Below are positions 1 through 12,867 of a stretch of 64,000 bases of DNA, piece by piece. The stretch's first letter is position 1, and every line of letters starts with the position of its first letter. The stretch is from Beroe ovata. Taxonomy: Eukaryota > Ctenophora > Nuda > Beroida > Beroidae. The position numbers were made by a program, and so were the translations under genes. The notes below the pieces were generated by a model, which was given only the letters and a program-made list of their open reading frames with translations, was not told the DNA's origin and ran no database searches. The stretch is taken from assembly GCA_946803715.1 (NCBI GenBank), contig CAMPET010000206.1, positions 43,309 to 107,308 on the forward strand, in the 5' to 3' direction.

Positions 1-46
1 ACACACACACATGACACACACACACACACACACAAACACGCACGCG
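1..46. repeat. (CA)n microsatellite
   Basis: The window opens in an imperfect CA dinucleotide run that degrades into CACGCG. It ends about 17 bases before the first visible coding exon of the receptor gene, so it lies in an intron of that gene. Confidence 0.9.
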
Positions 47-63
47 CGCATTTCATTTTCCAG

Positions 64-3000
64 AATACGCATCCGAAGACACAACAGAGGAGACGATAAC
101 TGAAAGCTGGGAGGAGCCCACCCAGTCAGAATGTACTGACATCTCGACAGAGGAATACGTCCAGTGTTCCATGAATTCATGTACCTACACGTGTCCCGAG
201 TTTTCGTACGTCCGAGTTGGCGATCAGGGACACGTTAAGTCGTCAATCACCGTCACGTGTAACGATGAGACCGGGGAGTGGTCTAACGTGTCGCCAAGCA
301 ATCCTGCCGGGAAATTCCCACAATGTCGCGGTGAGTTCTGGGTTATTGCGGAGCACTATTATAGTGTTTCTGTATAGCAACATTGGACTTGGATACTAGA
401 CAAGGTTGCCATGACAACGCGATATCATTTCAGCGGAGACTTCTCGGACAGATGGTATTAGTGTTTCAACTGATGTGTCAGGTGACGTGTCATGTGACGT
501 GGTTACCAGTACTCCCTCCCTTATTCATCAACTGATACTGGATAGTGTGAAAGAGACCAAATCAGCGGTGGAGTTGTGTGGTCCTGACTACGAGAACGAT
601 TGTCTCAACATAGAGGTGAGAGAATGTCTCAGAATGAATGTGAGAGACTGTCTCAAAACATAAGACAGACACAATCAGTTGGCTGAAATAAGAACTGTCT
701 TTTATCCCATTTCACCCTCAGGAACTAAGCTGCGTCGTGAAGGCAAACGCCGACACAACCGAACTGAGTCTGATACTACGTTACTACGCAGAGCTTGAGT
801 CAAACCTATGGGACGGGACTACGTATTCGGCAATCGCGGAGAGTCTCGAGAACAATCTCCGGGCAGGATTTATCCTGGAGTACACGGGTCATGGGCAGCT
901 TGTGAGGGAGGAGGGTATGGAAATGGAAATTGTCCTGGTCACTGTCTGTAGGGTGGGGAGTGCCGAGACTTCAGACGGAATTTGTGGTAAGTTGGAGATC
1001 TGCAACTTTTGTTTCAGAATCAATGCTACATTAACATTGTGCTTCATGCTGAGTTTGGAACTCTTGCCATTTCCAAATCACGCATTCGCACAGATAAAGG
1101 TCACACTTCACACACATATTCCGCAGTTGAGTGTGGCCCTGGTTACGGCTACGATGTTCCTGTGAACTCCAAGCCCCGGTGTAGTCAGTGTCCACTATCC
1201 ACGTATAGCGATGACCAGTCAATCAGCTGTCTAAGTTGTCCTGACGGTCAGACCACCCTGGCAACTGGGTCCCAATCAGTGGACAAATGTACCCCTTCTG
1301 AAGGTAGGAGAACCCCCCAATACCCTTGGGTATTATTTGCAGGGACCCTTGTTCTCATGACCCCTTACCGTTAGCTCCAAATCGTTGCCACCTCCCTTTC
1401 TTTATAATAATCCCTCTTCGGGTCACGCCGCGCGGAAACATGACATCTCGTCATCTCACTGATTCCCACTCCCCCCAGATTTGTGTGTGATCCCGGAGGA
1501 GAGGTTAGGGATGAGGATCCCGGCTGCCGGGACGGAGGTATCCCTGGATCAGCTCGTGGAGACGTACTGCGATGAGGAGGAAGGGGCCACATTCGAGATG
1601 AACCCGGCCACANGCAATCCTGCCGGGAAATTCCCACAATGTCGCGGTGAGTATAACTGAGTTATTGCGGAACACTATTAAAATGTTTCTGTATAGCAAC
1701 ATTGGACTTGGTTACTAGACAAGGTTGCCATGACAACGCGATATCATTTCAGAGGAGACTTCCCGGACAGATGGTATTAGTGTTTCATCTGATGTGTCAG
1801 GTGACGTGTCATGTGACGTGGTTACCAGTACTCCCTCCCTTATTCATCAACTGATACTGGATAGTGTGAAAGAGACCAAATCAGCGGTGGAGTTGTGTGG
1901 TCCTGACTACGAGAACGATTGTCTCAACATAGAGGTGAGAGAATGTCTCAGAATGAATGTGAGAGACTGTCTCAAAACATAAGACAGACACAATCAGTTG
2001 GCTGAAATAAGAACTGTCTTTTATCCCATTTCACCCTCAGGAACTAAGCTGCGTCGTGAAGGCAAACGCCGACACAACCGAACTGAGTCTGATACTACGT
2101 TACTACGCAGAGCTTGAGTCAAACCTATGGGACGGGACTACGTATTCGGCAATCGCGGAGAGTCTCGAGAACAATCTCCGGGCAGGATTTATCCTGGAGT
2201 ACACGGGTCATGGGCAGCTTGTGAGGGAGGAGGGTATGGAAATGGAAATTGTCCTGGTCACTGTCTGTAGGGTGGGGAGTGCCGAGACTTCAGACGGAAT
2301 TTGTGGTAAGTTGGAGATCTGCAACTTTTGTTTCAGAATCAATGCTACATTAACATTGTGCTTCATGCTGAGTTTGGAACTCTTGCCATTTCCAAATCAC
2401 GCATTCGCACAGATAAAGGTCACACTTCACACACATATTCCGCAGTTGAGTGTGGCCCTGGTTACGGCTACGATGTTCCTGTGAACTCCAAGCCCCGGTG
2501 TAGTCAGTGTCCACTATCCACGTATAGCGATGACCAGTCAATCAGCTGTCTAAGTTGTCCTGACGGTCAGACCACCCTGGCAACTGGGTCCCAATCAGTG
2601 GACAAATGTACCCCTTCTGAAGGTAGGAGAACCCCCCAATACCCTTGGGTATTATTTGCAGGGACCCTTGTTCTCATGACCCCTTACCGTTAGCTCCAAA
2701 TCGTTGCCACCTCCCTTTCTTTATAATAATCCCTCTTCGGGTCACGCCGCGCGGAAACATGACATCTCGTCATCTCACTGATTCCCACTCCCCCCAGATT
2801 TGTGTGTGATCCCGGAGGAGAGGTTAGGGATGAGGATCCCGGCTGCCGGGACGGAGGTATCCCTGGATCAGCTCGTGGAGACGTACTGCGATGAGGAGGA
2901 AGGGGCCACATTCGAGATGAACCCGGCCACAATGACCTTTATGGATCATTGGAAACTGGAGTGCTCGCAACTGCTGGAGTATGAGCAACTATGCTATCGT

Positions 3001-6000
3001 ACGTATTAAGTATGGGCAGGAATTGATGCCCCCTCAGCAGATTGTTGTTGANCCCCCCCCCCTCAGCAGAAATAATTGTACCTGAATGTTACCCCCTCTC
3101 CCCCCCGTTTAAGGAGATAATTAATGGCATCATGTGATCATGTCGCCCAGGTAGTTGTCCTCTATACGGATTAGACGTGGACAACGCGAACATTCATTTC
3201 ACGGTAGCTGGCACCGACTACAACTCCACTGAACTAAGGGAGTCTATAGGTGACTCCGTACCATACGGAGCATACCTGCACTACTGTTGTCATGACAACG
3301 GTAACGTTGACACCTACGTGAGGATAAGTTGTGATTCTCCTGGGATCGGCATCAATATTAACTGTGATACTGAGGGTGAGTAGTATAGCACTATAGCATG
3401 TTACTCACCACCACTTTGTAGTGAGGGTGAGATATGAGTGATGGAAATGTGTGATGGAATTCCCGACATCCCCCTTGTACCTCTCCCCTGTACCCCAGTG
3501 AGGTGTGACGCTGTCATAGAGCAGGACCCGGTGTATGGACAATATTCGTGGCCGGAGGTGCCGGCCGATGCCACTTCAGCGCTGCCATGTTTCTACAATG
3601 TAAGTGTCACATTCGTGTGTGCAATGTTTCTCATCTGCACAACTGTGTCATCTCTTGCGCGAGCTTGGTACTAAGAATTAGTGAAAATTCTCCTGAATTA
3701 TTCCGTGCCAACATCAACTTCTCCAATCCCCAGAGCGAATTTTCGGCGACCAAGAAATGCTCGAAACTCGGGATTTATCTATCCACCTCCTTCGCTGACT
3801 GTCCGTCCTCTGTGTCTGAAGATATCGAGAATATTCTAGACGTGAGTGACGAACTGTACATATTTTGTACATTTGTACATGTGTTTGCTTAGTGGGTGAT
3901 CCCCTAATGAACACTCATCAGTGTGATGACGCTCAATCAGTGTAGTGAACACTCAGTGTGATGAACTCTCAATCAGTGTGATGACACTCAGTGTGATGAC
4001 ACTCATCACCACACATGTCACCTAGGCAACGACAACAGACAATGCTGACAAGATCTCGGCAGAGATAGCGATGATGACGAATGATGCAGCAGCCATCATG
4101 AGTACCGAGGATATACAGAACACGGCGAAGATTATTGAGACTGTCCTGTCCTCCTCAGAGACGGGACTTGTATCCGAGGAGACACTGGACAATCTCATGA
4201 CCACGCTCGATAACGTACAGGTACCTACAGGTACCTTCAGGTACCTACATAGGTATACCGTGTAATGGTTAAGTAAGGTACTACGGTAGGTTTGATAGTT
4301 GATATCCATTCTTTCTTTGAGTGTACACTTTACTTTTAGTGTAGACGACTAAATTTCGAAGAACGAACTATGAACTGGACTGAGTATCAGCAGTCTGATG
4401 TCAATACTCAACGTGTACCCTGCCGAACTATATATGAACATCGCTGATGGAAGCTCATTTCAGACAAACTCTGAAGCCCGTGAGATGGTGGATGTGACCA
4501 CATCTCAAAGCGTGAGGGATTCCTCAGTCGATGTGGCATTCAATCTTGCCAACCAGGAAGGTCAATCTAGCTCTATACTCGTTACCAAGAAGTCCGTGGG
4601 TAAGTAAAAGCTCCACCAAGAACAGCAACACTTGAAGCATTGTTGGAATGTATTAATTACCTGCAGATGTGCTTAATGCCCGTTCTATGACTGCCCCATC
4701 AGACCACGGATCCCAACCACCTGCACTCCTGTAGATATAATTACTTTGTTCAGTATATTATTTCCACTGCAGGTTTTGCTGTGGCGGCTGTATCGGATGA
4801 GGGTAAGAGTACTCTCTCCTTATCTGGCGAGGAGATAAACAAGATAGAGAAAAGTGAGAATCAGGGTCAGGACCCCTTCTTCACGGTATGTAGTCTCATG
4901 CTGTCATGATGTGGGGAAAATGCTACTATAAATCTTGTCGTCAAATTTGAGTCAATCTCTCTTTTCTCTCTACCGAGTAATCAAATAGAACATTGATCAT
5001 TTCCCCTTTCCTTTTCCTGGGCTAGTTCTCTATCATGGGATGTTCAGGCTAGTTTGGATATCAAGAGGAAGAATACAGTTGCCACTGCTGTGTACTATGA
5101 AAACGACAAGTCATTTCCCTCCAAAAGTACAGCCTATGGAACCACTGCACTGACAGCATCCAAAATGATAGCCGAGGTGATTGAGAAGAGTGTGAAGGAG
5201 GTGACAGAATCGGACAATGTGATTGCGGTGAGTTGGGGGTGTGAAGCCCGATCCCTGCCTAGCTCGACAGTAAAGAGGTTCAGATGGGATTTATGTCCCA
5301 AATGGAGGGGGGGTTCTACTTCCAAATGAGGGGGTTATACTTCCAAATGAGGGGGATCTATAATTCCAAATGATAGGGAGCAATTGTATAGTGGTTTTCA
5401 TTTCCGATATTTTGACAGGAAGCACAGACAACATCATTCGTAGCGACAGTAATATCGGATATCAACCTGATGGAAGTTTCCGGGGTGCAAGGTTTGAGGA
5501 AAAAGGTTCCTCTTGATTTGGGCAGTACGGTCAACTTGGGTTTCAAGGTTCAGGTAGGTTACTCCGATTGATTTGAATCAATGAACAATTAACATTGTTT
5601 GATAAACATTGTCCATCGATTTTTAGCGAGTCTTTTACTGCTACAATAAAATTTAATCCAAAATGACATCAGGATTTCATATCTAAATCTTAATCTATTT
5701 GAAAAGCGCTATTGTTTTGATCGTAATTTCATAATCTGATCGTCTCTCATACTGAAACCTCATGATCTCTCTCTCTCACTCAGAACTCTCCACTAAACCT
5801 GGTTCACAGTCACACAAGCCGGAGAATAGCTGTGTACAGCGAGGTCACGTGCAAATTCTACGATGAGAAGCTTGGTGACTGGAGCACGGTTGGGTGTCAG
5901 ACTCAGAGAACGCTAAACTCGGAAACTGGCATTTATGACGTAACCTGTGTCTGCGACCATCTTACCAGTTTCGCCGTTCTTATGGTAACTATAGAGCAAC

Positions 6001-8054
6001 CTCGTTGAGTTGTTCAGCAACAGCTCGCGTTGCTATGGTGACCATATCCAAAGCAACTCTATGTTTCAGTCGTTCTCGAGTGAATCCAGTGCGTTGGAAG
6101 ACCTTGTCACTGAGATATTGCTGGGATGTAGTCTAGTATGTCTTGTGCTGACAGTTATTGCTCTCCTTGGAAACAAGTGGGTGCGCGGCTCAAGCGCAGA
6201 GATACAACTAGAGTTGTGGAGTTAACTCCACAACTCTATTGATCACAGAATACTTGGTTTCATCAGCCTAATTCCTAGCTCTTGATTTGTAGATACTTAT
6301 AATCTACTAGTTGTCAACTAAGTTGTGTCTTCCAATAGGAAGATACGAAAGATGAAGTCCACCCAAGTTCATGTCATGTTATCGATATCTCTGATTCTGG
6401 CTGAGGCCACCTTCTTTTGTATGGACCTATTTGTGTCTTCAGACGCTCAGAGCGAGCCTTCATTACCCTGTCTCCTGGTTAGTCTTGAGTGTGTATGTGA
6501 GTGTGGGTGATGTATAATGATTATCTGAGTATTTTCTCGTACCCAAATTGGTCACGCATATCTCCACTACTCCCAATACCACGTGTATTCTCAATCACTC
6601 CCATATTCAATGAATATTGCTCATGCCTAATCACTCCCTCCATCCCCCTCCCCAGGTAGCGTGTCTACTAAACTATTTCTGGCTTTGTCAGACTGCATGG
6701 ATGGTCGTGGAAGCGGTGACAATGTACCTCGCGTTGGTCAAGGTGTTTGGCACATATCTGGAACACGCGATGCTCAAATATAGCGCTTTCGCGTGGGGTT
6801 TCCCCATTCTTTTCCCACTAGCAGGGGTTTCGTGGGCGAAAAATGAGTTCACTGACCCAAAAACGTAAGTATGAATATGCGTTATTTTAGCTCCTGTCAA
6901 TTAGCAGATTCATAGTAGCCGAACCCTGACGTTCTCCAAATCAGATGTTTCATTACCCGTCCCTACGGCCTCATCACATTCTACCTCCCGCTGGGTGTTG
7001 GAATTGTCACGAACTGGATCCTATTCGTGTTTGTGGCACGTGCCATCATCAAAGCTAGCCGTCTCCGAGCGGAGCGGTCTGAGTCAAAGTCTCGGGGGTA
7101 CGGAAAGCAGTTGCAAGCTGCCCTGGCAGTGTCGACAATCCTCGGTTTAGGATGGGTGTTTGGGTTCATGCTACTCATGAACTCAGAAAACTACTCCAAA
7201 ATCTTGAAACCCTTCAGATGGATGTTCATCATCTGTAATGCTCCACAGGTTTTTTATCAAGTGCCTCGCAAATTGTTTTCGAGGCTTGCAGTACCTAAAG
7301 AATTCTCGAATTTTAAACGATTTCACAATTTCATAACCCAACAGGGCATATTCATATTCTTATTCTATGTGGTATTCAAAGAGGAACTTCGCCAATATTG
7401 GATGAAGAAATTGTGTATTTGTGGTAGCACGAAAACTACGCCTGTGTCCACATCAAATGTCAAGAGTCTCGACATCTATTGTGAGTTAACAAATTGTTCG
7501 GATATCTTTAGGAATTCTCGAAGCTATTTTGTATTTGACTAGTAGACCGGTCTTCTCAATGTTATCCCATTTTGAATCCCGGTTTTCCCTCAGCCACAGT
7601 CGACACCACCTACACGTGCAGTGCTAGTCCCAAACCCAGTGCTGTAACCCAGCTCAACACTCCCCCTAACAACACAGTCATGGACCGCATATCAGATGAG
7701 GAGGACGAACACATCTACCACTCAGAGATTGAGATCAAACTAGGGAGAAGGGAAAGCGTCGGTGAAGTTACGTCACAGGAAGTTGTTGCCATGGAGACTG
7801 CATTGTATGCGGAGGTTGAAAACGACGATGAGATAGTGGAGGCCGAGGATGATGATTCGCCGATTGTCGCGCCGCGAAGTCACGCCGACTCAGAATCAGA
7901 CTTGATGCCCGATCAGCCGAGAGTGAAGTTTAACAGACTCATACAAGCAGTATCGGCTGTCATGAGGTTGCAAAGCAAGCCGAGAGAGACTGTGGTGGTG
8001 TCAAACTCAAACACTGCAGCTGCCGCTGACAGGTCGGATTGGAAATTGCACTGA
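64..8054 (+). CDS. Adhesion G-protein-coupled receptor (5' partial, multi-exon)
   Basis: Seven-transmembrane class B2 receptor cut off at its 5' end by the window. Exons from splice signals and phase: 64-330, 434-615, 722-986, 1127-1303, 1479-1612 (broken at an N), then a second copy of these (1753-1934, 2041-2305, 2446-2622, 2798-2998), then 3151-3375, 3499-3599, 3734-3841, 4026-4240, about 4391-4599, 4773-4885, 5048-5227, 5419-5553, 5784-5984, 6070-6176, 6339-6477, 6656-6864, 6945-7248, 7345-7480 and 7594-8054. The ectodomain runs from a sushi-like cysteine region, through a GCC2/GCC3 or ephrin-receptor-like cysteine module (1127-1303) and an HRM-like region (3499-3841), to a GAIN domain. 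The GPS in 5784-5984 has CKFYDEKLGDWSTVGC followed by CDHLTSFAVLM, so HL/T autocleavage is expected. TM1 lies in 6070-6176, TM2-TM7 in 6339-7480. The tail is acidic and serine-rich. The ligand cannot be inferred. Confidence 0.92.
298..2931. repeat. 1.3-kb tandem duplicate block joined at a single N (probable assembly artefact)
   Basis: Bases 298-1612 and 1614-2931 are two copies of the same segment, offset by 1319 for most of their length. They differ by a few bases and a small indel near the left end, in the intron after 330 and at the start of the next exon, and look identical from about 480 on. The junction at N 1613 falls inside an exon in both copies: copy 1 stops mid-exon and copy 2 starts mid-exon. 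Collapsing them restores one continuous receptor gene. I infer two overlapping contigs or alleles scaffolded end to end. Confidence 0.85.
3052..3052. other. Single-base gap in a poly-C intron tract
   Basis: One N followed by a C-run, with CCCCTCAGCAG on both sides. It lies in the intron between 2998 and 3151. Unlike N 1613 there is no long duplicated flank, so this looks like a collapsed homopolymer. Confidence 0.7.
3907..4012. repeat. Intronic minisatellite, CACTCAGTGTGATGA-like unit
   Basis: Five to six imperfect copies of a 15-20 base unit built on ACTCA(ATCA)GTGTGATGA fill almost the whole intron between receptor exons 3734-3841 and 4026-4240. Confidence 0.8.
5296..5372. repeat. Intronic tandem repeat, TTCCAAATGAGGGGG unit
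   Basis: About four imperfect copies of a 20-25 base unit carrying CCAAATGAGGGGG, in the intron after receptor exon 5048-5227. Each unit has a run of five to seven G on this strand. Confidence 0.8.
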
Positions 8055-8977
8055 TTACAATGAGGGTGTACGGGTGTCACATGATATTGATACGGTCGAA
8101 TTTGAACCCCATGTTGTATTCATAGTCTATGAATTGTTCCATTGTTTCAGGAACGCCGTGAAAGCAGAAGCTCAGACCCTCAAACTCAACAAACACGGAA
8201 ATTTCGTTGAGGTGATTCCCGATCGTTTGTTTAGATTCCTCCTCAAATTTAAGATACCCACCTCATCTCACTTTCACTTTGGCTGAATTTCACAGCACAT
8301 GATAGTGACACTGAACACAGCTTCCAGATTCAGATCTATCTATTAATCCTTCAGATAACCGTTCACAAGGAGAAAGATTCGACGATTGATAACAGACTTA
8401 ATATTCGGAATCGGTTTCAGAACTAAAGGTAGAAGTTTATCAGCAATATGACATCAGACATGTGATTACGTGAATTCAGAATGGCAGTCTGTACCTACCT
8501 AATATATTATGAAGCTGGACATCAATTATAAGACTGAGCTGTGAGTGTCAGCGCAGTGAGGACATGACATGGAACTGTATTTATTGTCGAACTATGATGT
8601 TCCTGTTTTGTCCGATTTCTTTGTTAAGGAATTTTGATTAATGTAATATAGAAGTGTACTATACCTACCTCAATTTCGATCCCATACCTTTCTGAGTTCC
8701 TTCCCTATTCACTATTCAGTACTTGGTCATGACCTCATTGAATAGTTAATTCAATTCATTGGCATAACGAAATTAATTTCACTTGTATTATTTGTTCAAG
8801 TTGATTGTCGAGTAATTGAGATTTGAGTGTAGAAGTATCGGTATTAAGTAGGTAGTAACTGACATATGTCAAATCAATTATTGTGATGTGTTTAACTTTT
8901 ACTTACTTTGTAATTATTGCTGGCGATGTTTATTGTATGGCTTAAGCCACAAGCCTGTCACCGTACGGCAGCTCAGA
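8055..8977. other. Receptor 3' region and AT-rich spacer
   Basis: No convincing coding exon follows the receptor stop. A TTTCAG/GA acceptor-like site near 8150 precedes a 40-codon open stretch, but it has no recognisable similarity and no matching donor. This is probably 3' UTR and intergenic sequence. Confidence 0.5.
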
Positions 8978-9064
8978 AGTAAGGCCCGGCCTTACTCAGC
9001 GCAAGCGTCCGGCCTTACTCAGCAGCGCAAGCGTCCGGCCTTACTCAGCAGCGCAAGCGTCCGA
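8978..9064. repeat. Tandem repeat, about 27-base CG-rich unit
   Basis: Three head-to-tail copies of a unit containing CGGCCTTACTCAGCAGCGCA followed by AGCGTC. The first copy is slightly shorter. It marks the left edge of a 1-kb cluster of CG-rich repeats. Confidence 0.85.
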
Positions 9065-9134
9065 CAATTTAATAGACGAACGCTTGCGCAGTGACCTCGA
9101 GCACGCGCGGCTCGCACGATACGTTGCCGGATGT

Positions 9135-9382
9135 GATGTTATCTTGCCGGATGTTATCTGTCCATTGTTTCTTGCGCGCGCCTTCATCGAAGGCCGAAAC
9201 CTGTTTCGGCCTTCGATGTTCCCGCGCTGCGTGACCCATGAAATACTCCGCGCGCGCTGCGCGTCTCCGTGGTTTTCTACGACTTTTCAGTTCACTGAGT
9301 AGAATAGGGGCGCGCAACGTGTGCACAGCCTTCGATGAACGCGCCGCGCGCAAGAAACAGTGGACAGATAACATCCGGCAAA
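9135..9382. mobile_element. MITE-like element with about 37-base terminal inverted repeats
   Basis: The left arm at about 9144-9180 (TTGCCGGATGTTATCTGTCC and onward) is the reverse complement of the right arm at about 9345-9381 with one mismatch. Inner CCTTCATCGAAGGC and GCCTTCGATGAACGCG extend the pairing. The roughly 240-bp element has no coding capacity. The same arm sequence (AAACAGTGGACAGATAACAT) recurs at about 58001-58020, and a degraded pair occurs at 9985-10036, so this is a dispersed family. Non-autonomous DNA transposon is inferred; no transposase is seen. Confidence 0.7.
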
Positions 9383-9559
9383 TGTTATTTTGTATTTGTC
9401 GCGTCGGCCATTTTCATTTGTCTGTTGTAGGATTTCACCCTACCCTTGCTGGCGAGATTTAATCCCTGGCCTGGCCAGTGGCCAGTGGCCCGGCCATAGC
9501 AAGACATGAAAATTGCGCGGAATGAAAATTGAATTGCGCGCACCGACGATAGGGAAAAA

Positions 9560-9815
9560 TCTTGCCTGGCGATGCTAGGCCTAGGCCCAGCTGACGCGAG
9601 CCGCGAAGCGGCGAGCGCCAGCGATAATAATTTGCGGCGCGCGCGCAATGAAATTCTCGACAGGGGCTATGATCATCGACAGCCAAGGAAAAATCCTACA
9701 ATGCAATGTCAATCAATGAAACGAACTGCAAAGGCCCTGTCGAGAATTTCGCTCCACGCCACGCGCAAGACTTTGACCGGCTTTTTGCAATAGGGAGAAA
9801 AATTAAGGCGCGCAA
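9560..9815. mobile_element. CG-rich foldback element related to 58.05-58.38 kb
   Basis: Contains GATGCTAGGCC...CAGCTGACGCGAG, GCGGCGCGCGCGCAATGAAA and TCGACAGGGGCTATGATCAT. Part of it is repeated inverted at about 9736-9770 (CCTGTCGAGAATTTCG). The same blocks reappear at about 58048-58145 and, inverted, at 58248-58370. The short open frames here are by-products of the palindrome and are not annotated as genes. Confidence 0.65.
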
Positions 9816-9982
9816 CATGATATGTGGTCACAGTTATTATGCCATGATTATGCATCGCGTAATCCGTTTAATTACTGCTTCGGCTATGGCAATGGTTTGA
9901 CAAATTGCTGGCCTATTCTATTCTATTTTCTATTATAGAAACCTTCAAGAACATTGAAATGATAAGGTTTTTTGTCATTGCA

Positions 9983-10037
9983 GGATGTCATCTGTCCATT
10001 GTTCCTCAGAGAAACAGCGGACAGATAAGATCCGGTA
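9983..10037. repeat. Degenerate palindrome of the MITE arm
   Basis: GGATGTCATCTGTCCATTGTT and its imperfect reverse complement lie about 8 bases apart and can fold into a hairpin. They match the arms of the 9135-9382 element, so this is likely a deletion remnant of that family. Confidence 0.6.
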
Positions 10038-10371
10038 AATTTGTCAATCCATTTTTAACCTGCAGGAGAGACTAGTCTATTCTATTCTTGTCTTGATCTG
10101 TCATGAGATTTGTGGTGTAAAGTCTGTGGTTACTTTGATTCAATTGACTTAGTCTCACTGTTTAGGGATGTCTACAATATTCAGTCATCTCTAGCTAATA
10201 CTACAGATCATGAATTATACTATTGATGAAATTACCTGAATTCTAAAACCATGCACAAGGAAATACATTTACCAATTTTTCATATCTGGGTCAATGTGGA
10301 AGCTTAATTTGTCATTGAACACACCACTCTCAACACACCACTCTCAATGCTAATTATACTTACAGGATTTA

Positions 10372-11441
10372 TGAAAATGGCTACTCTTCTTGATCATCCT
10401 GATCTCACTCCCGAGCAGAGAAAAAATCTCATCCTGAATTACCTCCCACCAGACATTGATGAGAAGTATTTGAAGGATGTTTTTTCTAGGCTTGGGGCTG
10501 TTGAATATGTAAGGATAATAAGAGACAAAGTCACTCAAAGAAGTATGGGTTATGCATTTGCCAAATATTTTGAAACTGATCCAGCTGATCGTGCTGTGCA
10601 AGAATTTGATGGTCTACAAATCGGTGAGAAGGTGATGCGAGTTAATTATGCAAGACCTCCATCAGAGAAGATTAAGAATACAAACATATACATAGCAAAT
10701 TTTCCAACAAATTTAACTGAATCAGATATAACTGACATGTGTAAAGAATATGGGAGAATTATTTCCTATAAACTCTTATTGGATGCTAACAACCAAAGCA
10801 GGGGGATCGCATTTTGCAGATATGATACTAACGAAGAAGCTCTTTCAGCAATTGAAGGTCTCAATGGTCAGGTGCCTCCTGGTAGTAGTCTGCCTCTTCA
10901 AGTCAAGTTGGCAGACAAGCCATCAGAAAAATATCAAAAACTAGAGAATCAATCAAACAATATTTTTGGTATGAATCAATCAATGAGAGAAGGAAATAAT
11001 GGTGCATATTCTCAAGTACAGCAGAACTTTCATCCCCTGATGACAACCCACCCATCCAACAGCCACAGAAACCTCATTTTTGCTAGGGACCACCCATTGT
11101 GTGGAATATACTCTCCCATGCAGAATGCTATTCCTCCCCAACTACAAGAGATAGCAAGATCGGCTTACTCTCCACTTCAAGGATGGTGTCTTTATCTATG
11201 TAACTTAGCTCCAAACATGGATGAACATGGACTTTATAAGCTGGTTGCTCCATTTGGTGCAATCAGCAGTGTTAAATGTATGTCAAATCCTGATGGCACT
11301 TGTAAAGGGATAGCTTTCATCAACATGCCACAGTATGATGAAGCATCACTTGCAATCAAGGCACTGAATGGCACGGCTGTTCATGGAAATCTGATTCAAG
11401 TGGAGTTCAAGAAGAACTCTCTCAAAGCCAGACAGAATTAG
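10372..11441 (+). CDS. ELAV-like RNA-binding protein 1 (three RRMs, intronless coding region)
   Basis: Single-exon coding region with the RRM1-RRM2-linker-RRM3 layout of ELAV/Hu proteins. RNP2/RNP1 pairs are LILNYLPPD with MGYAFAKY (RRM1), NIYIANFP with RGIAFCRY (RRM2) and CLYLCNLAP with KGIAFINMP (RRM3). The N-terminal PEQRKNLILNYLPPD is the typical ELAV start. Family members bind AU/U-rich RNA and control mRNA stability or splicing. A splice acceptor (TTACAG) at about 10365 lies just before the ATG, so there is a 5' UTR intron. ATGs at 10347, 10372 and 10378 share the frame. I chose 10372 as the first ATG after the acceptor. It is the first of four tandem paralogs. Confidence 0.9.
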
Positions 11442-12858
11442 AGATCGGTAAGAAAATGTTAATCATTATTGTTCTTTACAGTTTTCTAGCGTTTTTAATA
11501 GTTATCCAGTGCATAGAGGGGTTCCTTATTTATCTTTCAGTGGCATTAAGTGATTTGTGACTTCAATTTCAGGTTGAACACCTTGATGTTAATACAGATC
11601 CATCAAATAACAGTCAGCCACTACCTGCTGAATGGTATTTTTGAACTCTTCTAATTCTAACTATCTTTTTATGACCACAATCTTACCTGTTCAAAGCCAA
11701 TTCTTTTAAATTATTTTAAAAATTCAAATTTTTAAGATTAATTATAGGTCTCAAAACAAACTTCAATATAACTAAGTTTATAACATGTTTGCAGACTTCA
11801 GATTAATAAGGTGATTGGTAACGTGAAAATTACAAAATTGAAATTAATTAACCACTGCTCAGTGAGCTAGGTTTTGTACAAATAACTTTTGAAACAGTCA
11901 ATTGCATATGAGCTCAGTTTGGATTAGAAGGTTTTTAGCACTCAGATCTTCTTAGCTTCAATGAGATGATATTGCAGGATTACGGATCATAACTGCAATT
12001 GTAATATCATAGAAATGTTGGTGTTGCCAAACAACAAACACTGTTTCGTGTTGTAAATTGCACTGTTACTTTTATAGTTTTATATTACAATTATCACAGA
12101 TTTTGTTACAGTAAATTATTACTTCACTTTTTTCACTTTGCAGCATAGAGAACATTGCTTGATCATTCTGCACAATGAACAGAATATGTTTCATTAAGAT
12201 ACTAGGATTTTTAAAGGCTGAAAGTGAACGAAACAAGAAACTGGGAATATGTATAACCATTAGCCAGATCCATACCTATTATTATAACACTAGCATAATA
12301 TTATTATTCATTATGATTATCTCATACCTATTACCTACTTACTTATGAATACCTATTCTCCAAAATATGATACTATCACGAATATATGTGATATGGATTG
12401 ATTTTCTTAATGCTTGGGTCAATTATTTGATGATCTTTGCATGGAATCGTGATCAGTGTTAAAAGTTGTGATAACAGCCAGTGCAATGATGAGTATAATT
12501 CATTTATTCATTTATACACTATTTGAAATGCAACATCATGCTATTTTACGGTTTATTTTGAAAGTTTCTTCTTGGCTTGATTATCAAGATGACAGCAGTA
12601 TTAATAACTATATCTGCCTATTATCAATAATATCATATCATTCAAATATCTATTATGATCTATCGATATACATACTTACTATTATACATTATATTATAAC
12701 ACGTGGTCTAACTTTTGTAACTATGTATATTGCGTCTAACATACATAAATCATGCAGACAATAAACTTCGATGCTGTTAACCACTCTTCAATGTTGCTCC
12801 ATTGAATGTAATAGATGACTTTGGTTCTCTTGACTAACCTGCGGTCATTTCCCATCAG
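11442..12858. other. AT-rich spacer between ELAV-like genes 1 and 2
   Basis: A GGTAAGAAAA donor-like site just after the stop and a TTTCAG near 11573 suggest a 3' UTR intron of the preceding gene. The rest is AT-rich. The open frames here (for example 12456-12764) are low-complexity and lack supporting motifs. Confidence 0.5.
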
Positions 12859-12867
12859 TATCACGAT

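Noticed and set aside
8074-8286. 70-codon frame after the receptor stop, with an internal acceptor-like TTTCAG
   Set aside because: No domain, no matching donor, and it follows a good stop codon; more likely 3' UTR.
9069-9900. Several 60-100 codon frames on both strands
   Set aside because: All lie in CG-rich inverted repeats and read through palindromes.
12456-12764. 102-codon + strand frame
   Set aside because: AT-rich, Ile/Tyr-dominated, no splice context or motif.
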